NCBI RefSeq assembly: GCF_000260795.1
Contig: NZ_AJGU01000001.1
Span: 124,001 to 188,000, forward strand
Length of the DNA: 64,000 nt
Direction of reading: 5' to 3'
Source of the DNA: Treponema sp. JC4
GTDB lineage: Bacteria; Spirochaetota; Spirochaetia; Treponematales; Treponemataceae
The notes beneath the pieces were generated by a model. That model worked only from the letters and a program-made list of their open reading frames with translations. It had not been told where the DNA came from and did not search any database. The position numbers were made by a program, and so were the translations under genes. Below are positions 35,301 to 43,264 of this stretch, piece by piece. How positions within the stretch are numbered: position 1 is the first letter of the stretch; each line of letters opens with the position of its first letter.

Positions 35301-36077
35301 GTGAAGAAGATTTTTAAAGCCGATACAGCGCAGGGCGTCCTGGGCAATGGCGTCTTCCTTTTCTACATAGTGAATATCGTTTGTAGCAACAAGCGGGATA
35401 TCCAGTTCGTGAGCAAGATTAATCAGTTTTTCTGCAACAATTTTCTGGTCTGGAATACCGTGATCCTGAATCTCGATGTAATAATGGTCAGGACCAAAAA
35501 GGTCCTTGTATTTGAGGGCAAGTTCGCGGGCTTCCTTATCCATGCCAGCAAGCAGCATCTGTGGAAGTTCACCCTGAATACAGGCAGAACAGCAGATGAG
35601 TCCTTCGTGATATTCCTTCAAAAGTTCAAAGTCGATGCGGGGTTTTCCGTAGTAAAGGGCGTTTTCGTCACAAAAGGCACGGCTTGAAAGCCAGCACATA
35701 TTTTCGTAGCCCTTCTGATTTTCGCAAAGCAGGATAAGGTGGAAGTAGTGGGCGTGACGGTCGCCTTCTTCGCCCTTGTGGCTGTAAGGAACGTCTTCTT
35801 TTTCGTAATGACTTCCGTAGGCAACGTAAAATTCTTCACCTACGATAGGATTGATTCCGTTAACGTGGCAGAGTTTTTCAAAGTTGAGGGCACCGAACAT
35901 GTTTCCGTGGTCTGTCAGCGCCAGAGCCGGCATGTTCAGAGATTTTGCCTTTGCTACAAGCTTATCAATTGTGGCGCAGGAGTCCAGAAGTGAGTAGTCT
36001 GAGTGAACATGAAGGTGAACAAAGTTAGCCTTAGGAGTGCCTTCAGGGGCATCCGGAAATACGTGATAGTCTGCCAT
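32349..36077 (-). CDS. dnaE: DNA polymerase III alpha subunit
   Basis: 1242 residues, in the usual range for DnaE1. The PHP domain opens with FVHLHVHSDYSLLDS. The catalytic palm has IGPGRGSGAGSLVAYA and MPDFDVDMDFDFR, with the metal-binding Asp residues. The helix-hairpin-helix and OB-fold parts follow, ending with a C-terminal domain (VKEVW). No proofreading exonuclease insertion is present, so it is DnaE and not PolC. It heads the dnaE-yggT-recG unit. A perfect TATAAT is eight bases before the ATG. Confidence 0.96.
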   Translation of the reverse strand: MADYHVFPDAPEGTPKANFVHLHVHSDYSLLDSCATIDKLVAKAKSLNMPALALTDHGNMFGALNFEKLCHVNGINPIVGEEFYVAYGSHYEKEDVPYSHKGEEGDRHAHYFHLILLCENQKGYENMCWLSSRAFCDENALYYGKPRIDFELLKEYHEGLICCSACIQGELPQMLLAGMDKEARELALKYKDLFGPDHYYIEIQDHGIPDQKIVAEKLINLAHELDIPLVATNDIHYVEKEDAIAQDALRCIGFKNLLHEKHAKMGGDEDLDNWYFKTEEEMRSLFPQCPEAFDNTIKIANMCNLTIKQYSTPELKECLPRFELPEEFRTHGDDYQSDQNDYVRHIVEEGLKKRYKEITPEIRERADYEMNTIFSMGFSGYFLIVWEFINWSKSLYDPVHKCPKHYIPIGPGRGSGAGSLVAYAMTITDIDPFRYGLIFERFLNPERVSMPDFDVDMDFDFRQEIIQHTRDLYGDANVGHIVTFGTLKPKNCIADVGRILGIPLAEVNMLKKCIPESPKAKLKDAFSEPTEKMPDGGQLIPYKDDPRFQELFDLAFKLEGVKRNTGLHASGMVIGLTPLPNWAPVFKDPKTGEVGVQYTMDIIEPCGLVKFDYLGLKTLSLIRYAEAIINKHRAPGTPEFVTANVSETDEKAFELFKRGDSVAVFQFESPGMQKILRQFQPEKIEDLVALNALYRPGPMDCIPQYIEGKWHPETVHYPDPSLEGLLKETYGVMVYQEQIMKVAQIIAGFSLGGADMLRRAMGKKKPEVLMGKKKDFVEGALKNGHTEKHAEEIFDIMVPFAGYGFNKSHAAAYSVLAYRTGWLKAHYPAEFMAANLTNEITSTDGLPFYIEEARKMGVPVDPPDVNRSDVIFDVVDGRIVFGLKGIKGMGEGAATAIVKEREENGPYKNFMDFVKRACTRLEKGEDGREKIAVNKKAVEVLIKTGGFDHCGQHNGELLNRPTLLANLDGAVDYASDILADKMIGQGDLFGELGEEANAFTEYQFKMIPDIPTMEKLNMEKECIGIYVSGHPLDDYQKAIDHAVTLKSSNMARIAAEEKAAKDAMAASGAKYYQLRDAGKSYVALGMLSGRREITTKKGDRMAFCKLLDKEGEIDCTFFPKTWAQLGPQIHDGEVYALRGKVDGSRETPSFLVDAVEDPQSLETHAAQSVHINVDPTFNGEQGLMQLKDFLFDKMGNCSVYFHIDTGKNPFVIKANSQITISSAPEVLKELRGIPYVKEVWTE

Positions 36078-36085
36078 AGACTTCT

Positions 36086-36091
36086 ATTATA
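36086..36091 (-). promoter_or_regulatory. -10 box of dnaE, 8 nt before the ATG
   Basis: TATAAT, then AGAAGTCT, then ATG. It sits in the gap just after the stop codon of the NRPS-like gene. Confidence 0.6.
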
Positions 36092-38503
36092 TCATATTTT
36101 CCTAAGGCTTGTAATTGTCATCTCCATATTGAGGGCAATTTTATAAAGTGCATAACCTTTCATAAAATTGTCGTGCTCTGTATCTATGTTGATTATTTTC
36201 AGATTTTTGATTTTATCTTCAAAACCGTTTGCCTTTTTTCCCTTCATAATAGAAAAAAGTTCCTTGTCGGTCTCCGGAGAATCTTCCCTGACATCATACT
36301 TCTGGGCCTTATAGAAGGTTACTTTGCCATCGTAATCTTCCGGCTCAAAATTAATCATGTCTTCCAGAACGATTTTGCTGTTCTTTTCTACCTTGTTAAG
36401 AAGCCCCATCTGACGGAAACGTTCAAAAAGAGGATCTTTTTTCAGGTAGTCGTCAAAATTGTCTGCGGTAAAAACCTTTGCATAAAGTTCCTTTTCCCGT
36501 TCGCTGGTCATAAAATCAGGATCAAGAAGGAAGAGATGCAGAACTTCTTCGCCCGCCTTCTTCAGCTGGCAGGCCATTTCGTAGGCAATCATTCCGCCGT
36601 AAGACCAGCCGCCCAGAATGTAAGGCCCCTTTGGCTGATCGGCTTTCAAAAGTTCTATGTACTTTGCCGCAAGATTTTTTGCGCCCTTAATCAGATTATC
36701 CTGATGAAAAACGTTATTTGGCTCAAAACAGCGCATGCTGCAGGCCGAACGCAAAAGCTTAGAAAGATTGAGGTAGGCCTCGCCGCCAGTATGCCCCGTG
36801 TGAACAAAATAGACCCGCGGAAGGGAAAGATCATCATTGTAAACAAAAATGTCAGAAACCTTCTTTTCTGCAGTTAAAAGTTCAAGCTGGCTTGTTAAAG
36901 TTCTGTTTTTGAAAATCTCAGTCGGTGTAATTGAAAGTCCAAAAGTTTTTTCATACTGAACGCTGAGCATAATCGAACGGATTGAATCTCCGCCAAGCTC
37001 AAAAAAGTCCGAATTAATGCCGATTTTGTCTGAATCAACATTCAGAATTTCTGACCAGATTTTCTGAGCCTGAATCTCCCTTTCACTTGATGGTGCTATT
37101 AATTCAACCTCATCCTCTATAATGGAAGGCAGTTTACTTCTGTCAATCTTTCCGTTGAAGTTTCGGGGCATCTGCTCCAGACACTTGAGGTGAGATGGAA
37201 TCATATAGTCGGGCAGGGTCTTTTTCAAATGCTGAAAAATCTGCTTTTTGGAAAGATTTTTTGCTTCTTTCATTGTGAAGTAGGCAGCAAGCAGATTTCT
37301 TCCATTCTGGGAAATGCCGACTACCACCGCTTCCTTAATCTCCGGAATCATGAGCAGTCTGTTTTCAATTTCCTCCGGCTCAACCCGGTTTCCGTTGATC
37401 TTTATCATAAAGTCCATGCGGCCGGTAATTACAAGGTTACCATTTTCGTCAAAATAGCCCCGGTCGCCGGTGTGAATAAGTACCTGACCGTCATCGCAGA
37501 CCTCAAAGGTCTTTTTACTTTCTGCTTCCCGGTTCAAATACTGACGGGCATAGTAACTTTTTACGCAGATTTCATCATCTACAATTGTAATTGTGTTGTT
37601 TTTATAGGATTTTCCAACCGGAACGTTTTCGTATTCCTTATCAATTTTAAAATAGCTGATTCCGGCAAGAGTTTCGCTCATTCCGTAAACATTCCAGATT
37701 TCAAAATAAGGAGAATAGAGATTGATAACCCGCTCGGCACCCGCAAGAACCCGTTTTACAGGAAAATCCTTATCATCTACAAGAGTACGCATGATTTTCA
37801 GCATCTGGGGATGAATATAGGAAAGGTCGATTTTGTTTTCCTTAAAAAAGAAAAGCATTTTCTTTACGTCCAGGCGGGTTTCGTTGTCTATGATAAAGGC
37901 AGTTCCCCCCTGTAAAAGAACTGAAAATAATTCCGAAGTAAAGGGCGCAAACTGAAAGGGCGGGTTAGAGGCATAACGGATGTGGTCAAAGCCTGCCATC
38001 AGTTCAAAAGTGCGCTCAGCTGCCGCAGTAAGGCTGTTGTGGTCATGAAGCACGCCCTTAGGCTTTCCTGTAGAGCCGGAAGTATAAAGTAAAATTGCGG
38101 AATCCCTGCCGGAGATGACTGGAGGCTGGAAGGGGGCATTATCTCCGTCCTTCAGAATGTTCAAAAACTCCCTGTAATCGCGGATTATATATGCCGCCTT
38201 ACAGTCTTTTTCAATCTCCAGGATTCGTTCTTCCGGGTAGGCGCTTGTAAGGGGAACTCCGATACATCCAGCCATCAAAACTCCCAGGTAGGAGATAATG
38301 TAATCAGAATTCCTTCCCAGAAGAATGATTACAGGTGAGCCGGGCTTAATTCCCCTCAGTTGAATAGCCTTTGCAGCCCTTTCTGCGGCGGCAAAGAGTT
38401 CTTTGTAGGTGGTAGTTTTTCCATCACTATCCTGAATAGCAATCCTGTCAGCATTTTTTGCAGCGCTTTCTTTAAACTGCTCAAGAAATATTTTTTCAAT
38501 CAT
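36092..38503 (-). CDS. NRPS-like adenylation-carrier-thioesterase (A-T-TE) protein
   Basis: 803 residues with three domains. The adenylation domain (1-460) has A3 LLYTSGSTGKPKG (138-150), A5 NVYGMSET, A7 HTGDRGYF, A8 GRMDFMIKINGNRVEP and A10 NFNGKIDR. A carrier domain follows with FFELGGDSIRS; S507 should receive phosphopantetheine. The thioesterase (about 560-800) has GGWSYGG with S634, D661 and H777. No condensation domain is present. At the A4 motif, where amino-acid-activating domains have FDxSxxE, this reads FAPFTSE: the Asp that holds the alpha-amino group is Ala186, so the substrate may lack an alpha-amino group. The layout matches ralfuranone- and atromentin-type synthetases. It starts two bases after the ATP-grasp stop. 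Confidence 0.92.
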   Translation of the reverse strand: MIEKIFLEQFKESAAKNADRIAIQDSDGKTTTYKELFAAAERAAKAIQLRGIKPGSPVIILLGRNSDYIISYLGVLMAGCIGVPLTSAYPEERILEIEKDCKAAYIIRDYREFLNILKDGDNAPFQPPVISGRDSAILLYTSGSTGKPKGVLHDHNSLTAAAERTFELMAGFDHIRYASNPPFQFAPFTSELFSVLLQGGTAFIIDNETRLDVKKMLFFFKENKIDLSYIHPQMLKIMRTLVDDKDFPVKRVLAGAERVINLYSPYFEIWNVYGMSETLAGISYFKIDKEYENVPVGKSYKNNTITIVDDEICVKSYYARQYLNREAESKKTFEVCDDGQVLIHTGDRGYFDENGNLVITGRMDFMIKINGNRVEPEEIENRLLMIPEIKEAVVVGISQNGRNLLAAYFTMKEAKNLSKKQIFQHLKKTLPDYMIPSHLKCLEQMPRNFNGKIDRSKLPSIIEDEVELIAPSSEREIQAQKIWSEILNVDSDKIGINSDFFELGGDSIRSIMLSVQYEKTFGLSITPTEIFKNRTLTSQLELLTAEKKVSDIFVYNDDLSLPRVYFVHTGHTGGEAYLNLSKLLRSACSMRCFEPNNVFHQDNLIKGAKNLAAKYIELLKADQPKGPYILGGWSYGGMIAYEMACQLKKAGEEVLHLFLLDPDFMTSEREKELYAKVFTADNFDDYLKKDPLFERFRQMGLLNKVEKNSKIVLEDMINFEPEDYDGKVTFYKAQKYDVREDSPETDKELFSIMKGKKANGFEDKIKNLKIINIDTEHDNFMKGYALYKIALNMEMTITSLRKI

Positions 38504-38505
38504 AC

Positions 38506-40203
38506 TTACTCCACCGAAGAAATCAAAAGTTCAGGAAGATTTGCAAGAGGTATTTCGACCAGATGTCCTGCGGCACGCATAAGAATTTCCATGCCTTCAA
38601 TTCCGTAAGGCAGATGACACCAGGTGCTTTCCGGAACAATTATGCGACCGCCTTTGCGAATCTTTTTGAAAAAGGTAAAAATCTGCTGAATTACACTTTC
38701 CAGATCGGCAAAACTTTCAGGCTTTGACAAATCAAGAACACCGTTTTCGTAGCTGTCGTAGGCCACCGCAAGATTTTCACTGTCTGTAAAAGTTGCAAAA
38801 GGAAGATTTTCATCAGATGAATCGCTGAAAACAAGAGTCGAACCATGGCAGCGGGCAGCTTTAAGAACTTCTCCAATATCACGGGGAGCTGAATTAAAGC
38901 GTTCCTGGTAAGCCGAATCCTGAAAGAAAATCCGCGGATATTTCATTTCTATTAAATGCAAAAGATTACAGTCATTTTTTACAAGATTTTCATCATTGCT
39001 GAGAAGATAAATCATACCGCCGGCAGTTCCTAAATCCCGCGTTTCCTGCAGAATTTCAGACTGCCCGATTCCCGCAAAAGAACTTGCATAATAAGATTTC
39101 AACTGTCTTGCAATCTGCATAATCGGGGCAGATTTTACTTCCGTTTCACCCGGAAGAATAATAATTTTTAAGGCACCAAATTCGTTAGTGCGGTAAGGCT
39201 TTATATCATCCTCTTCAAATTTTTTAGGATTAAGATAGGAGTCCAGCGCTACATCTGTTTCGTGGTGGAAGAAAATCTTCTCTGTAAACTTTCTTGGTAA
39301 GCCAGCTCCCATAGGCCGGCAGTTAACCTCAATCAGAACAGGCCCCTTATCATCAATCATATATTCGCCGTGAACAGGCCCGTATTTTATGCCGATTGCA
39401 TCCACCACCTGCAGGGCATATCGGCAGAGTCTTGAGTGCCCCACTTCCAGCCGCGGAATGGAAAGAGCGTAGTTATAGACATTTCCCCCGTTAGCCATTT
39501 TTACCTTATCATAAACCCAGGCCGATACAACCCTGTGCTTTCCATTGCAGGAAACCGTATTCACAATGTATTCAGTTCCCTTAATCTGCTCCTGAATCAA
39601 AATCTCAATGTTGCCCTGACCGCATTCGCCTTTAGCCGCATCAGAAAAACTTTTCCGAACCGCCTTAAGCATTTCGTCTTTTCCGTGGCAGAGAAAAACT
39701 CCCGCAGTTCCGCCGCCCCGGGTACGTTTTACAACAACGTCTTCAACTCCAAGCTGGTCATACCAGGCCAGAGCCTCTTCTTCAGAAAAAATAAGCTTTC
39801 CGCGGATATAACGAAGTCCCTTTTCGCGAAGGGCCTGATGCATGGCTTCTTTTTCCGTCATAGCCTTAAGCCTTTCGAGCGGATTGCCCAAAAGGCCTAG
39901 GTCTGCTGCCAGCCGTGTGGCAAGAGGAACTCCAAATTCACCACCAGGAATAACCAGCAGGGGATTTACTTCCTTGACCTGCCGCAAAGTTTCCTGATAG
40001 TCAGGGCTTTCCTTAATAATTTTGAAACGCCCCTTAAATTTTTCATTTATATGCTTTCTTTCTTCCATTATATAGGCAATTTCTTCGCCCGTTCCAACAT
40101 AATGACCTTCCAGAAGGACAGGTTCATAACCGCGGGAAAGAACATCGTCTATATAATTTATTCCAGTCGAAACATATTCACAAATTACAATAGTTCGTTT
40201 CAT
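38506..40203 (-). CDS. ATP-grasp ligase (carboxylate-amine/peptide ligase) with C-terminal extension
   Basis: 565 residues. The ATP-grasp fold covers about residues 1-400: N-terminal pre-ATP domain (to 110), VVVKRTRGGGTAGVF (K159, ATP binding), ILIQEQIKGTEYIVN, and GPVLIEVNCRPMGAG with the Glu292/Asn294 metal ligands. The HGEYMIDDKG block resembles L-amino-acid ligases such as BacD, which couple a carboxylate to an amine through an acyl phosphate. Residues about 430-565 form an extra domain; VIQQIFTFFKKIRKGGRIIV recalls the post-motif region of a class I methyltransferase but no SAM-binding loop is visible. It lies 20 bases after the small peptide gene, preceded by AAGG, and is tightly coupled to the A-T-TE gene. 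Confidence 0.88.
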   Translation of the reverse strand: MKRTIVICEYVSTGINYIDDVLSRGYEPVLLEGHYVGTGEEIAYIMEERKHINEKFKGRFKIIKESPDYQETLRQVKEVNPLLVIPGGEFGVPLATRLAADLGLLGNPLERLKAMTEKEAMHQALREKGLRYIRGKLIFSEEEALAWYDQLGVEDVVVKRTRGGGTAGVFLCHGKDEMLKAVRKSFSDAAKGECGQGNIEILIQEQIKGTEYIVNTVSCNGKHRVVSAWVYDKVKMANGGNVYNYALSIPRLEVGHSRLCRYALQVVDAIGIKYGPVHGEYMIDDKGPVLIEVNCRPMGAGLPRKFTEKIFFHHETDVALDSYLNPKKFEEDDIKPYRTNEFGALKIIILPGETEVKSAPIMQIARQLKSYYASSFAGIGQSEILQETRDLGTAGGMIYLLSNDENLVKNDCNLLHLIEMKYPRIFFQDSAYQERFNSAPRDIGEVLKAARCHGSTLVFSDSSDENLPFATFTDSENLAVAYDSYENGVLDLSKPESFADLESVIQQIFTFFKKIRKGGRIIVPESTWCHLPYGIEGMEILMRAAGHLVEIPLANLPELLISSVE

Positions 40204-40223
40204 TCTTTTGCCTTACAAAGAAC

Positions 40224-40343
40224 TTAAATATAATTCCAGCCGTAATAAGCGCCGGCAACAGCACCAATAACTCCGCAGATAATTCCACCTGCAACTGATC
40301 CACTGTTCTCTTCCAAATGTTTCTTGAATTCTGCATTTGTCAT
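40224..40343 (-). CDS. 39-residue double-glycine peptide, candidate precursor
   Basis: ATG at 40343 to TAA at 40224, below usual ORF cut-offs. AGGAGG stands six bases before the ATG and a sigma-70 promoter lies at 40386-40415, so it is very likely translated. The leader-like half begins MTNAEFKKHLEEN, is charged and amphipathic, and ends in Gly19-Gly20, the signature of peptides cut by C39-type peptidase transporters. The other half, IICGVIGAVAGAYYGWNYI, is hydrophobic, rich in small residues with GxxxG spacing, contains one Cys and ends Tyr-Gly-Trp-Asn-Tyr-Ile. It is the first gene of a unit with the ATP-grasp and A-T-TE genes. Alternatives are a bacteriocin-like peptide or a small membrane peptide. 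No exporter or immunity gene is visible. Confidence 0.75.
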   Translation of the reverse strand: MTNAEFKKHLEENSGSVAGGIICGVIGAVAGAYYGWNYI

Positions 40344-40385
40344 ATTGTGCCTCCTATGCTTTTAATCTTCTAATTCATACATAAC

Positions 40386-40415
40386 ATTATACGAGCAAGT
40401 TTAAAAAAAGGACAA
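40386..40415 (-). promoter_or_regulatory. promoter of the peptide/ATP-grasp/A-T-TE unit
   Basis: On the minus strand TTGTCC, 18 bases, TATAAT. Predicted start near 40379, giving a leader of about 36 bases that holds the AGGAGG site. Confidence 0.65.
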
Positions 40416-40455
40416 AGAATTTTTTCAGGCGAGTTGCAAGACCTGTTGCACTGTG

Positions 40456-40484
40456 TTGAAAATCGCTTTAAATAGGAATATACT
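40456..40484 (+). promoter_or_regulatory. ackA promoter
   Basis: TTGAAA, 17 bases, TATACT, close to the sigma-70 consensus. The predicted leader is about 110 bases and contains AGAGG before the ATG at 40601. It is divergent from the peptide promoter with only about 40 bases between them. Confidence 0.7.
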
Positions 40485-40600
40485 AACAAAATCTTATTTT
40501 TCTGAGTGCCTGACTGCCAGCGAGCATTTTGGGGATTTTCCCTACCCACCGACAAGCGGACACCCATTTTTTATTCGCAAATTATTTTTTAGAGGTTTTT

Positions 40601-41944
40601 ATGGTAATCTTAACATTGAACTGCGGTTCATCATCTGCAAAGTATCAGGTTTATGACTGGGACAACAAAGAAGTAATGGCTAACGGCGTTGTTGAACGCA
40701 TCGGAATTGAAGGAAGCTGCATTACTCACAAGGCTAAGGGAAAGAAAACTGAAATTGAAAGCCCTTGTCCAACTCACAAAGAAGCTATCGAACTTATCAT
40801 TAAAGAAATCACTGACCCGGAAGTTGGTGTAATCAAATCTATGGATGAAATTGGAGCTGTTGGTCACCGCGTACTTCATGGTGGCGAAAAGTTCACAAAG
40901 TCTGTACTTATCACTCCAGAGGTTCTCGACGGTTTCCGCGAGGTAGTAGACCTCGGACCTCTCCACATGCCTGCTAACATCATGGGTATTGAAGCTGCTC
41001 AGAAGGTAATGCCAAACGTTCCTCACTCAGCTATCATGGATACAGCATGGCACCAGACAATGCCGGAAGAAACTTTCCAGTACGCAATTCCACGCGAATG
41101 GTACGAGAAGTACGCTGCCCGCCGCTACGGTTTCCACGGAACATCATTCCTTTACACAGCAAAGCGTGCTGCTGTTCTCCTTGGAAAAGATCCTAAAGAC
41201 TGCAACCTCATCATCTGCCATATCGGTAACGGTTCTTCTATGTGTGCTGTTAAGAACGGCGTTTGCTACGATACAACAATGGGTATTACTCCTCTCGAAG
41301 GCCTTGTAATGGGTACACGTTCCGGAGACCTGGACCCGGCTCTTCCATTCTACATTATGAGAAAAACTGGAATGTCAGCTGATGAAATGGACAAGGCTCT
41401 CAACAAGAAGTGTGGTTGTCTTGGTATTACAGGAAAATACTCTGACCGCCGCGATATCGAAATCGACGCCGCAAAGGGCGACAAACTCTGCCAGCTTTCT
41501 ATCGAAATGGAAGCTCTCCGCATTAAGAAGTACATCGGTGCCTTCATGGCAGAACTCGGCCACGTAGATGCAATCGTTTGGACAGCAGGTGTAGGCGAGC
41601 GCGGACCAATCACACGTATGAAGGCTTGTTCAGGTCTCGAAAACTACGGCATTAAGATTGATGCACAGCGCAACGAATGGAGCTTTACTGGAAACGCTGA
41701 AACATACATCCACGCTGATGATTCAAAGACAAAGATTTTCGTTATCCCAACAGATGAAGAGCTGGTAATGACAGAAGATGCTTACGCTCTCATGAAGGGA
41801 ACTTACGACGTTCATACGAACTTCAAGTACAGCTTCCAGGATCCTAACTACGTAAACAAGGCCCGCGAAGAAGGCTTGAAAGGTGACCTAGTTAAGAGAC
41901 CTAACATTGCAAAAATCTTGGCACGTGATATTATTGGTAAGTAA
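40601..41944 (+). CDS. ackA: acetate kinase
   Basis: 447 residues from the ATG at 40601. [20 protein letters not shown] is the N-terminal phosphate-binding motif; [39 protein letters not shown] and [19 protein letters not shown] are further family signatures. The enzyme converts acetyl phosphate and ADP to acetate and ATP, the energy-yielding end of a fermentative pathway. An ATG 24 codons upstream lies in the leader and gives a segment unlike the family; AGAGG supports the chosen start. Codon choice is visibly more selective (TTC, AAC, GGT) than in neighbours, which suits high expression. No pta gene is adjacent. Confidence 0.96.
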   Translation: MVILTLNCGSSSAKYQVYDWDNKEVMANGVVERIGIEGSCITHKAKGKKTEIESPCPTHKEAIELIIKEITDPEVGVIKSMDEIGAVGHRVLHGGEKFTKSVLITPEVLDGFREVVDLGPLHMPANIMGIEAAQKVMPNVPHSAIMDTAWHQTMPEETFQYAIPREWYEKYAARRYGFHGTSFLYTAKRAAVLLGKDPKDCNLIICHIGNGSSMCAVKNGVCYDTTMGITPLEGLVMGTRSGDLDPALPFYIMRKTGMSADEMDKALNKKCGCLGITGKYSDRRDIEIDAAKGDKLCQLSIEMEALRIKKYIGAFMAELGHVDAIVWTAGVGERGPITRMKACSGLENYGIKIDAQRNEWSFTGNAETYIHADDSKTKIFVIPTDEELVMTEDAYALMKGTYDVHTNFKYSFQDPNYVNKAREEGLKGDLVKRPNIAKILARDIIGK

Positions 41945-41952
41945 GGTTTCAT

Positions 41953-41973
41953 GTTCTAGGTTCTAGGTTCTAG
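41953..41973 (+). repeat. three tandem copies of the heptamer GTTCTAG
   Basis: Three perfect units lie between the ackA stop and its terminator. Circularly permuted, the unit is AGGTTCT, the same heptamer as in the inverted repeat at 6763-6873. Confidence 0.8.
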
Positions 41974-41975
41974 GC

Positions 41976-42003
41976 GAGGGGAAAGTCTTCCCCTCCTTTT
42001 TAT
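41976..42003 (+). terminator. ackA terminator
   Basis: GAGGGGAA, loop AGTC, TTCCCCTC, then CTTTTTATTT. The stem sequence and AGTC loop resemble the first hairpin of repeat family A. Confidence 0.88.
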
Positions 42004-42009
42004 TTAACT

Positions 42010-42053
42010 TGCATTTTTATTCAAATAACGGCATAATTCTGCATATTTATACA
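42010..42053 (+). promoter_or_regulatory. two possible ARG-box operators before argD
   Basis: TGCATTTTTATTCA (42010-42023) and TGCATATTTATACA (42040-42053) differ from the ArgR box core TGAAT-N4-ATTCA at one and two positions and are spaced by 30 bp, about three helical turns. No argR gene is in the window, so control by arginine is inferred. Confidence 0.4.
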
Positions 42054-42076
42054 ATCTTCGTATTTGTGAGGGAAAT

Positions 42077-43246
42077 ATGGAAAAGAAAATTGTAAACAAC
42101 TACGGAAGCTTTGACATTGTAATGGCAAAGGGTAAGGGTTCGACTCTTTGGGATGTAAACGGGAAAAAATACATCGACTTTATTGCAGGTATTGGTGTTA
42201 ACTGTCTTGGTCATAATTATAAGCCGCTTGTAAAGGCTGTTGCTGGTCAGGCAAAGCGGGAAATCCATATTTCAAACTACTATTTTTCTGACATAGGACT
42301 TGATTTTGCAGAAAATCTTTTGATGGTAACTGGTTTTGAACGCGGATATTTTGGAAACTCTGGTGCTGAGGCTAACGAAGCCGCAATTAAACTTGCCCGC
42401 AAATACGGTCAGCTCAATGGCGGCAGCAAACGCAAGACTATCGTAACTCTGGAATCTTCTTTTCACGGACGTACTCTTGCAACCTTGACTGCAACCGGCC
42501 AGGATAAATTCCACCCGGACAGCTTTGCTCCATATCCGGAAGGATTTAAAACAATTAAGGCAAACGATTTTGACGCTCTTAAGGGCGCTTTTGATGATAC
42601 AACTGCCGCTCTCTTTATTGAATGTATTCAGGGTGAGGGCGGTGTAAACCTTATCAGTCCTGAATGGGCTCAGGCTGCGGCTAAGGCTGCACGCGAGGCT
42701 GGTGCTATCGTTATGGCTGATGAAGTTCAGACTGGCGTTGGCCGTACCGGTACCTTCCTTGCAAGCGATTCACTTGGTTTTAATCCTGAAGTTGTTACTC
42801 TTGCCAAGGGAATTGCAGGCGGCGTTCCAATGGGAGCCTGCCTCTTCCGCGGTAAGGCAGCAGATGTTTTTGTTGCAGGCGATCATCAGTCAACTTTTGC
42901 AGGAAACCCTCTTGCATGTGCTGCAGGTCTTGTTGTACTTGATACTGTAAGCGACCAGGCTTTCCTTGATCGTGTAAATCACGCCGGAGACTATATCCGC
43001 GGTCAGATTGCAAGCTGGAATCTTCCTATTGTAAAGGACGTTCGCGGTAAAGGTCTTATGATTGGAACTCAGATTGACCTGAGCGTTAAGCCTTTTGATA
43101 TTGAAGTTCGCTGTCTGGAAAAAGGACTCTGTACAACAACTGCCGGTGCCGATGTTGTCCGCTTCCTCCCTCCATTGAACATCTCTGACAAGGAAATTGA
43201 AGAAGGATTGGCAATCTACAAAGAGGTACTGAAAGAATTCTGCTAA
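42077..43246 (+). CDS. argD: acetylornithine/succinylornithine aminotransferase family protein
   Basis: 389 residues, class III PLP aminotransferase. Key parts are FGNSGAEANEAAIKLAR, ESSFHGRTLATLTATGQ, the Asp in VMADEVQTGVGRTG that holds the PLP ring nitrogen, and the Lys in VTLAKGIAGGVPMGA that forms the aldimine. The length and the pattern NYY and GxGxxxxG fit ArgD, which makes acetylornithine in arginine synthesis; a related ornithine or GABA aminotransferase is less likely. No other arg gene is adjacent. GAGGGAAAT precedes the ATG, and possible ARG boxes lie upstream. Confidence 0.88.
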   Translation: MEKKIVNNYGSFDIVMAKGKGSTLWDVNGKKYIDFIAGIGVNCLGHNYKPLVKAVAGQAKREIHISNYYFSDIGLDFAENLLMVTGFERGYFGNSGAEANEAAIKLARKYGQLNGGSKRKTIVTLESSFHGRTLATLTATGQDKFHPDSFAPYPEGFKTIKANDFDALKGAFDDTTAALFIECIQGEGGVNLISPEWAQAAAKAAREAGAIVMADEVQTGVGRTGTFLASDSLGFNPEVVTLAKGIAGGVPMGACLFRGKAADVFVAGDHQSTFAGNPLACAAGLVVLDTVSDQAFLDRVNHAGDYIRGQIASWNLPIVKDVRGKGLMIGTQIDLSVKPFDIEVRCLEKGLCTTTAGADVVRFLPPLNISDKEIEEGLAIYKEVLKEFC

Positions 43247-43251
43247 TCTGA

Positions 43252-43257
43252 TATTAT
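43252..43257 (+). promoter_or_regulatory. -10 box of the 43265 gene, 7 nt before the ATG
   Basis: TATTAT, then TATATCC, then ATG, only five bases after the argD stop, so this gene can be transcribed separately from argD. Confidence 0.5.
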
Positions 43258-43264
43258 TATATCC

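Noticed and set aside
34510-37915. Other long plus-strand frames opposite dnaE and the A-T-TE gene
   Set aside because: They are shadows of real genes with full domain structure.
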